10,659 nt of DNA from an uncultured Eubacteriales bacterium (lineage in GTDB: Bacteria > Bacillota > Clostridia > Christensenellales > CAG-138), in assembly GCA_900547135.1 (NCBI GenBank), contig URFJ01000068.1, forward strand, positions 1 through 10,659, in the 5' to 3' direction. Made by a program: the position numbers and the translations under genes. The stretch's first letter is position 1; every line of letters begins with the position of its first letter. Below the pieces are notes generated by a model. It saw only the letters and a list, made by a program, of their open reading frames with translations, did no database searches and was not told the origin of the DNA. Below are positions 5,178 through 10,659 of this stretch, piece after piece.

Positions 5178-6850
5178 TGTTACAGTCGAATAAAATAACC
5201 GCCCTTTACTGCCGGTTAAGTCAAGAGGATATGCAGGCCGGGGAAAGCGGAAGCATCCAGCATCAAAAAATGATTCTCCAAAGATACGCTGATGACCACC
5301 ATTTTTTGAACACAAAGTTTTTTGTGGACGACGGATTTTCCGGCGTGAGTTTTGAACGCGAGGGACTTCAAGCCATGTTGCAGGAAGTAGAAGCCGGACG
5401 GGTGGCAACAGTTATCACGAAGGATCTTTCCCGCCTTGGTAGGAATTACCTGAAAACAGGCGAGCTGATAGAGATCGTATTCCCCGAAAACGGAGTACGG
5501 TATATCGCTATCAACGACGGAGTGGACACGGCGCGTGAGGACAACGAATTTACCCCGCTGCGAAATTGGTTCAACGAGTTTTATGCGCGAGATACGAGCA
5601 AGAAGATTCGAGCCGTAAAACAGGCGCAGGCGCAAAAGGGCGAGCGCGTCAACGGGGAATATCCATACGGATATATCCCTGATCCAAACAACCGTCACCA
5701 CCTGATACCCGATCCTGAAACTGCTCCCATCGTTAAACAGATTTTCGCCATGTATGTGAGCGGTACCCGGATGTGCGACATTCAACGGTGGCTTGCCGAC
5801 AACAAGGTTTTGACAATCGGAGCATTACGCTATGAACGGACAGGGAAAACGCGGTATCAAAAAGCCCTGATTGCCCCCTACACATGGCCGGAGAAAACGC
5901 TGTTTGACATTCTGACGCGGCAGGAGTATTTAGGTCATACCGTCACCGGGAAAACGCACAAGGTTTCGTATAAGTCGAAAAAGACGAGGAAGAATGACGA
6001 GGAACACCGCTATTTCTTCCCTAATACGCATGAGCCGTTAATTGACGAGGAAACCTTTGAACTTGCGCAGAAACGGATCGCCACGCGGCACAGACCAACA
6101 AAGTCAGATGAAATCGACATCTTTTCAGGTTTGTTGTTCTGCGCAGATTGTGGATATAAGATGTACTATCTGCAAGGCGTAAGCATTGAGCCTCGTAAAT
6201 TTGCCTACACTTGCGGCGCATACCGCAACCGGGCAAGGACAGGCGTTGTGTGTACTTCTCATTATATCCGCAAGGATATACTCCGGGATCTGGTGCTGGA
6301 AGATATGCGCCGGGTACTGCGGTATGTAAAGGAGCATGAACAGGAGTTTATCAGCAGGGCAACCGAGTACGGCGACCGGGAAGCAAAGAAAGCGTTAGCG
6401 CAGCAGCAAAGGGATTTGTCCAAAGCACAGGCGCGAATGACCGAGCTTGACACGCTTTTCCGTAAGCTGTATGAGGATAACGCCTTGGGGCGTCTCCCGG
6501 ACAGTCAATTTGTGTTTCTGACTTCCGGCTACGAGGACGAAAAGAAATCCCTTATCGCAAAGATAGACGAGCTGCAAGAACAGATCAAAACCGTCACAGA
6601 GCGAAAAAGGGATATATCAAGATTCGTTCAGATTGTCGGGAAATACAGCGACATACAGGAATTGACTTATGAGAACGTCCACGAACTGATTGACCGTATC
6701 TTAATCCACGAGCTGGACAAGGGAACCAACACGCGCAAGATTGAGATCCTGTACAGCTTTATCGGACAGGTTGACACCGATCAGGAGCCGACAGAAATTA
6801 TCAACCATGACCGCCGCAATATGGTGGACATAAAAAGTGTCGCTATCTAA
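5177..6850 (+). CDS. Large serine recombinase (TnpX/TndX type)
   Basis: This 557-residue enzyme is a site-specific DNA recombinase that would excise and integrate the element through a phosphoserine-DNA intermediate. The N-terminal catalytic domain has YCRLSQED with the likely nucleophile Ser15, and the conserved SRLGRN (85-90). The recombinase DNA-binding domain spans roughly 160-310. A zinc ribbon follows with Cys322, Cys325, Cys346 and Cys359, then a long coiled coil (about 400-480) and a C-terminal DUF4368-like segment. It starts at ATG 5177 behind AGGAGG (5167-5172), overlapping the TnpW-like stop. As in Tn4451 and Tn5397, it is the last gene of the element: the DNA directly after its stop reads as an interrupted ABC transporter gene. 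No truncation or missing catalytic residue is seen, so it is probably functional. Confidence 0.92.
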   Translation: MLQSNKITALYCRLSQEDMQAGESGSIQHQKMILQRYADDHHFLNTKFFVDDGFSGVSFEREGLQAMLQEVEAGRVATVITKDLSRLGRNYLKTGELIEIVFPENGVRYIAINDGVDTAREDNEFTPLRNWFNEFYARDTSKKIRAVKQAQAQKGERVNGEYPYGYIPDPNNRHHLIPDPETAPIVKQIFAMYVSGTRMCDIQRWLADNKVLTIGALRYERTGKTRYQKALIAPYTWPEKTLFDILTRQEYLGHTVTGKTHKVSYKSKKTRKNDEEHRYFFPNTHEPLIDEETFELAQKRIATRHRPTKSDEIDIFSGLLFCADCGYKMYYLQGVSIEPRKFAYTCGAYRNRARTGVVCTSHYIRKDILRDLVLEDMRRVLRYVKEHEQEFISRATEYGDREAKKALAQQQRDLSKAQARMTELDTLFRKLYEDNALGRLPDSQFVFLTSGYEDEKKSLIAKIDELQEQIKTVTERKRDISRFVQIVGKYSDIQELTYENVHELIDRILIHELDKGTNTRKIEILYSFIGQVDTDQEPTEIINHDRRNMVDIKSVAI

Positions 6851-6865
6851 CTTCATCAAATTCGA
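6848..6865. mobile_element. Predicted right end of the integrative element
   Basis: The recombinase stop is at 6848-6850. From about 6860 onward the DNA, in the same frame, encodes IRIQYSLAYVKGIRQRVFES, which aligns without gaps to the transmembrane region of the neighbouring ABC protein (ISIRYTKKANVELRNGYTER). Element DNA must therefore end between these points. The exact crossover dinucleotide and the left end cannot be read from this window. Confidence 0.55.
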
Positions 6866-8302
6866 ATCCAATACTCTTTAGCTTATGTAAAAGGAATCCG
6901 TCAACGTGTGTTTGAGAGTATTCTTTGCTTGCCCTACAACTTGTTTGAACAGAAATCAAAGGATACATATGCATCTCGAATGGTGAATGATATCCGTACC
7001 ATCGAGAGCCGCTATTTCAGTGGCATTGCGGACTTGTCTTACTGGATTATTTTCCTGATTATAGCTGTATGTGTTCTGGGCATTATTGACCCACTTCTTC
7101 TATGTATCATTATACCAGTGGAAGCAATCGTTGCTATTCTCTCCGTACGCCTAACCAATAGAATTGAACAGCTTGAAGTTGAGGTTTCTGCGGAACAAGA
7201 AGAATACACGACGGATTCAGCGAACATCATTGCAGGAATCGACATCATCCGTCTTGCGAATCTGGAGCAGGTGTATTCTCAGAAAAATCGCATTGCTGCT
7301 CAACGTTTGGAGGGAAAAAGAGCACAATACGGCATGTACAAAACTCTCTTAAACAGCGGCCTTGCTGCACTTGCATCGGTGATGTCTTTCGGTATTATCA
7401 TCTATCTATATTTTAGAATTGTCGACGGATATCCTGTTGCTGGCGCTTTGGTCGCATATCAAATCGGCTCCACGATATGCTATGCAGTCAATTATTGCGT
7501 GACAGCCTTCCATTCCATCCGCGCCGCTCGCGCCCTGACGGATCATATTGAATTTACGCAAGACCAAAAACCCTCGGAGCAGATTGATTCAAAAACAATC
7601 GAACGCATCGGTCGCATTTCCGCTGAAAAACTCAGCTTTTCATATGGAGATAAGCCTGTTTTCCACAATGTCGATTTTACCATTGAACCTGGAAAAAAAT
7701 ACCTAGTTGTTGGACCGAGCGGGTGTGGGAAAACCACCCTTTTGAACCTTATTTCTTGTGTGCAAACAAATTATACAGGAAGTCTGTCTGTAGACGGTGT
7801 TCAGTTGAGGGAATTGAATACCAAGCAATATCTTGAGCACATGGCGGTCATCGGGCAGGACACATTTCTCTTTGAAGACAGCTTGCGGAACAATCTTACA
7901 TTATTTGATTCAAGTATAGACGAAAAAAGAATCAAAGGCGTTTTAGAGACTTGCAGGCTTACCGAACTGGTTAACAGGAACGAAAATGGTTTGGATGGGA
8001 ATCTACAGCAAAACGGCAAAAACCTATCCGGAGGGGAGCGACAGCGCATTGCCATCGCACGTTCATTTCTGCGCGATGCGGATATCCTGTTTGCCGACGA
8101 ACCTACGGCAAATCTGGATGACATTAATGCAGAACAAATTGATAAAATGCTGCTCACGATGTCGAACACCTTGCTCACAATTTCCCACCGCAATCATGGT
8201 ACGTCGATGTCCAGTTATGATTTTGTTCTGCAAATTGAGAATTACGGAATAAACACTATACCTGTGAAAGAATACCTAGAGTACGGAGGAGATGCATTAT
8301 GA
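6851..8302 (+). CDS. ABC exporter half-transporter, 5'-truncated
   Basis: An ABC exporter subunit with a fused permease and ATPase domain that lacks its beginning. Homology runs in frame from about 6860, but the first usable start is GTG 6908, giving 464 aa where about 540-590 is normal. Compared with the partner gene, about 70 N-terminal residues (TM1 and most of TM2) are missing. From GTG 6908 the permease helices include about 44-80 and 150-200. The ATPase has Walker A GPSGCGKTT (269-277), Q-loop Gln317, signature LSGGERQR (373-380), Walker B ILFADEPTANLD (393-404) and H-loop His427, all intact. The stop overlaps the next ABC gene by 4 bp (ATGA). The missing 5' end starts exactly where the recombinase gene ends, so element insertion is the likely cause and the exporter is probably non-functional. 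Substrate unknown. Confidence 0.85.
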   Translation, partial: LHQIRIQYSLAYVKGIRQRVFESILCLPYNLFEQKSKDTYASRMVNDIRTIESRYFSGIADLSYWIIFLIIAVCVLGIIDPLLLCIIIPVEAIVAILSVRLTNRIEQLEVEVSAEQEEYTTDSANIIAGIDIIRLANLEQVYSQKNRIAAQRLEGKRAQYGMYKTLLNSGLAALASVMSFGIIIYLYFRIVDGYPVAGALVAYQIGSTICYAVNYCVTAFHSIRAARALTDHIEFTQDQKPSEQIDSKTIERIGRISAEKLSFSYGDKPVFHNVDFTIEPGKKYLVVGPSGCGKTTLLNLISCVQTNYTGSLSVDGVQLRELNTKQYLEHMAVIGQDTFLFEDSLRNNLTLFDSSIDEKRIKGVLETCRLTELVNRNENGLDGNLQQNGKNLSGGERQRIAIARSFLRDADILFADEPTANLDDINAEQIDKMLLTMSNTLLTISHRNHGTSMSSYDFVLQIENYGINTIPVKEYLEYGGDAL

Positions 8303-9951
8303 GAAAAGCTTACTTCAAAGCAGTTCCTCTCTTAGCACTTGCTCTCCTTATAAACGCAGTAACCGCCTTTGTGGATGCCTTTACTGTCATAAAAGCCTCA
8401 GCTCTACTGGATATTTGCCTGTACGGAAATGCAATACAGCTACGTTCCGAATTGCCACTGCTGATTTTGTTCTTAACTGTAACGCTCCCGCTGCATCTGC
8501 TTGAAGGATACATATCCATACGCTATACAAAAAAAGCTAATGTGGAGTTAAGAAACGGTTACACAGAGCGGCTTCTTCGCCTTGATTTTGCAAAACTACA
8601 TGGAAAGAACACCGATAAACTGCTTTCTTCTATGACAGATTCAATGGCAACGCTGGAGAGCGACTACGTAATTGCAATCTACAGAATCGGTACGGCTTTG
8701 TTCTCTTTAGGGGCAGCGATTTGGATGTTGGCATCCGCAAGTCCCACCATGCTGTTGGTTGCCGTGATAATCGTTGCACTCAATGTTGTTATTTCCTATT
8801 TGACAAGCCTACCATCTGGTAAGGCGTATGCGAAACGCAAACAGATACTGGCTTCTTATACCGCATATATCAAGGAATTCCTTGCCTCTTTTTTTACATT
8901 CTATGTGAACAATCTGCAGGAAAAGGTTGCGGCAGATTTTGAAAAACAGCAATCGTTCCTTGAAAAAAGCATGTATGAACTCAAGCGTCTGTTTACCCGC
9001 ATCGGTGCGACGGAAACCTTTTGGGTGACTTTGACAACGTACGCTTCTGTATGCACAGTTGGACTCCTTTCCGCAACGGGTTTGATTACCCTCGGTGGGT
9101 TCATGGTTTCGTTGCAGGGTTTGCTGGATTTGCCAACACCACTTATGGGCATAGTCGAACAGTTTCCCCTCCTCATTGGAGGGCGTGCCGTACTAAAGGA
9201 TATAGAAAGTGAAACTTCGCCCACCACCAAGCGCAGTAGCGGTCGGAAATCTTGCGGATTTCATAATAATATTGTTTTTCAAAATGTTGATTTTTCTTAT
9301 GCGGAATCTGAGCGAAGCATACTATCAGCTGATGGGATTGAAATAAAACGCGGCGATAAGTATTTGATATGTGGGCAGTCCGGCGGTGGAAAATCAACCT
9401 TGCTCAAACTCATTCAACGAGTCCACGAGCCGACATCTGGCACTATTTACCTCGATGGAGAAGATATTCAATGCTATGAAGACGAAAGTTATCGCAGTTT
9501 GTTTGCCTATGTCGAACAGCACGTTTTTCTGATGGAAGACTCATTGTTAAACAATATTACAATGTATCGTGACGTATCGAATGCACGATTGAAAACTATA
9601 ATCCGCCAATCCGGTTTGGAAACCTTTGTTGCAGGCCTGCCCGACGAACTAGACACCGTTATTTACGACAACGGAAAAAACATTTCCGGAGGACAGAGGA
9701 GCCGCATTGCAATCGCGCGCTCCCTTGCTGCCGATGCGCCTGTTTTGATTCTGGACGAAGCGTTTGCTGCCCTTGATGTCGAGACAGCTGCGGAAATAGA
9801 ACGAGCGATTCTGTCATTAGAGGGCCTCACTGTGTTGAACGTCAGCCATGTTTTCTTCCGCGAAAACCTTGAACTCTATGATTGCGTTTACAAAGTCGAA
9901 CGCAAGGTTTCGCCGTTGCCGCTCTGTAGTCTCTATGATAAAGCTCAATGA
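8299..9951 (+). CDS. ABC exporter half-transporter, partner subunit
   Basis: A complete 550-residue ABC exporter half with an N-terminal permease (about six membrane segments, residues 8-300) and a C-terminal ATPase. Motifs are intact: Walker A GQSGGGKST (359-367), Q-loop Gln407, signature ISGGQ (462-466), Walker B VLILDEAFAALD (482-493) and H-loop His517. It starts at ATG 8299 behind GGAGGAG (about 8286-8292) and overlaps the previous stop as ATGA, so the two subunits were made together as a heterodimeric exporter. With the upstream partner truncated it may lack both a partner and its normal promoter. Such pairs export peptides, drugs or lipids in Firmicutes; nothing in the sequence fixes the substrate. 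Confidence 0.9.
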   Translation: MRKAYFKAVPLLALALLINAVTAFVDAFTVIKASALLDICLYGNAIQLRSELPLLILFLTVTLPLHLLEGYISIRYTKKANVELRNGYTERLLRLDFAKLHGKNTDKLLSSMTDSMATLESDYVIAIYRIGTALFSLGAAIWMLASASPTMLLVAVIIVALNVVISYLTSLPSGKAYAKRKQILASYTAYIKEFLASFFTFYVNNLQEKVAADFEKQQSFLEKSMYELKRLFTRIGATETFWVTLTTYASVCTVGLLSATGLITLGGFMVSLQGLLDLPTPLMGIVEQFPLLIGGRAVLKDIESETSPTTKRSSGRKSCGFHNNIVFQNVDFSYAESERSILSADGIEIKRGDKYLICGQSGGGKSTLLKLIQRVHEPTSGTIYLDGEDIQCYEDESYRSLFAYVEQHVFLMEDSLLNNITMYRDVSNARLKTIIRQSGLETFVAGLPDELDTVIYDNGKNISGGQRSRIAIARSLAADAPVLILDEAFAALDVETAAEIERAILSLEGLTVLNVSHVFFRENLELYDCVYKVERKVSPLPLCSLYDKAQ

Positions 9952-10033
9952 TATATAAAGTGAAGTCCATTATGAAATCTCTTTGGGGAACCCGCTAATG
10001 TTGAAAAAGCGGACGATTTTATGCGCATCTTCC

Positions 10034-10062
10034 TTGTAAAAACGGACACGATGTGGTATAAT
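10034..10062 (+). promoter_or_regulatory. Strong promoter of the AAA ATPase gene
   Basis: TTGTAA (10034-10039), a 17-bp spacer and TATAAT (10057-10062) preceded by TGG form a consensus sigmaA promoter with an extended -10. The predicted start near 10069 leaves about 26 nt before the ATG at 10095. Confidence 0.7.
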
Positions 10063-10094
10063 ACCTCTGTGGGATTTCTCATGGAGGTATTATC

Positions 10095-10659
10095 ATGATT
10101 AAAAGGAAAATCGAAAACGAGTTGCAGCGTTTCTTTGACATCGGGGATAGAAAAGCCCTGCTCATCACCGGCGCGAGACAGGTCGGCAAGACATTTATCA
10201 TCCGCGAGGCCGGAAAGCGCGCCTTCAAATCTTTCGTGGAGATAAACTTTTTAGAGGACAAGACGGCGCAGTCTCTCTTTGAAAACGCCCGCGACAGCTC
10301 GGACCTGCTGCTGCGCCTGTCCGCTGTTGCCGGGGATCAGCTCATTCCGGGAGAGACGCTTATTTTCCTCGACGAAGTACAGGAGTGCAAGGAGATCGTC
10401 ACCGCTATCAAGTTTTTAGTGGAGGAAGGCAGCTATCGGTATATACTAAGCGGCTCTCTGCTTGGCGTCGATTTGAAGGACATTCGCTCCGTCCCAGTCG
10501 GGTATATGGATATTATCGAGATGTACCCTCTGGACTTTGAAGAGTTTTGCTGGGCATTAGAAGAAGAACCGCTAATTCAGTATATTAGATCCTGTTTTGA
10601 GAAGAAAGAACCATTGGAAAGAAGTATCCACAATAAAGCTATGCTGCTTTTCAAACAGT
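10095..10659 (+). CDS. AAA-family ATPase, DUF4143 type (partial)
   Basis: The frame opens at ATG 10095, 7 nt after GGAGG (10083-10087), and runs off the right edge after 188 codons with no stop. It starts MIKRKIENELQRFFD, typical of the ATPase proteins that carry a C-terminal DUF4143 domain. Walker A is GARQVGKT (26-33), Walker B is LIFLDEVQE (89-97), and a sensor-like YILSGSLLG follows. The end of the visible part (FEEFCWALEEE) also matches the family. The full protein is usually about 400-450 aa, so more than half is outside the window. Function in this family is poorly defined; it is often a variable, accessory-genome gene. It has its own promoter and is not part of the ABC operon. Confidence 0.85.
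   Translation, partial: MIKRKIENELQRFFDIGDRKALLITGARQVGKTFIIREAGKRAFKSFVEINFLEDKTAQSLFENARDSSDLLLRLSAVAGDQLIPGETLIFLDEVQECKEIVTAIKFLVEEGSYRYILSGSLLGVDLKDIRSVPVGYMDIIEMYPLDFEEFCWALEEEPLIQYIRSCFEKKEPLERSIHNKAMLLFKQ

Noticed and set aside
5216..5785. Minus-strand 189-codon ORF inside the recombinase gene
   Set aside because: It is antisense to the catalytic domain of a clearly real recombinase and has no recognisable features.
9991..10018. CCGCT/AGCGG hairpin as terminator of the ABC operon
   Set aside because: Only five base pairs with a long loop and four T residues several bases later; too weak to call.
1..10659. tRNA, rRNA or CRISPR arrays
   Set aside because: No cloverleaf, rRNA-like sequence or regularly spaced direct repeats were seen by eye.

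Overview
The window looks like DNA from an anaerobic gut-type Firmicute, probably a Clostridia member (Oscillospiraceae/Lachnospiraceae-like). This rests on strong AGGAGG ribosome binding sites, sigmaA-type promoters, TnpX/Tn916-type mobile-element genes and a SPASM radical-SAM peptide system. No species-level marker is present.

Layout. (1) 1-3520, minus strand: a small ribosomally synthesised, modified peptide (RiPP) locus. A TTGACA-N17-TATTAT promoter near 3495-3523 reads leftward into a radical SAM/SPASM maturase (2097-3412), a Cys-rich precursor peptide (1825-2035), an S41-family lipoprotein peptidase (215-1669) and a second Cys-rich precursor (113 to the window edge). The precursors share a leader (MEYLVHPQ / MEFLVFPQ) and an ICGAEC core. 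The maturase is split by an apparent 1-nt deletion at a T4A4 tract. The upstream precursor is frameshifted by an imperfect 7-bp tandem duplication. The locus is therefore either decaying or partly misassembled; the second precursor and the peptidase look intact.
(2) 3413-3864: AT-rich divergent promoter region with an early hairpin and T-run plus a possible 28-codon leader ORF, resembling an attenuator.
(3) 3865-6850, plus strand: the regulatory and integration end of a conjugative or mobilisable element. It holds an Orf7-type sigma-like protein, an Orf8-type HTH protein, a GC-rich 390-bp stretch without a convincing gene that ends in a terminator, a TnpW-like small protein with a terminator inside its reading frame, and a 557-aa large serine recombinase.
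(4) 6851-9951: two overlapping ABC exporter half-transporters. The first lacks its N-terminal ~70 residues, and its open frame begins directly after the recombinase stop, so the element's right end appears to have inserted into this gene.
(5) 10095-10659: start of a DUF4143-type AAA ATPase with its own strong promoter, cut by the window edge.

How it fits together. Sigma-like and HTH genes next to a terminal recombinase match the ends of Tn916/Tn5397/Tn1549-like elements. The RiPP locus sits where such elements often carry cargo (tet(M) in Tn916/Tn5397). The missing 5' part of the ABC gene is not found to the left of the integration module in this window, which fits the RiPP locus lying inside a larger element. 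The maturase is expected to install thioether or related crosslinks on the Cys-rich peptides. The role of the lipoprotein peptidase is inferred only from position.
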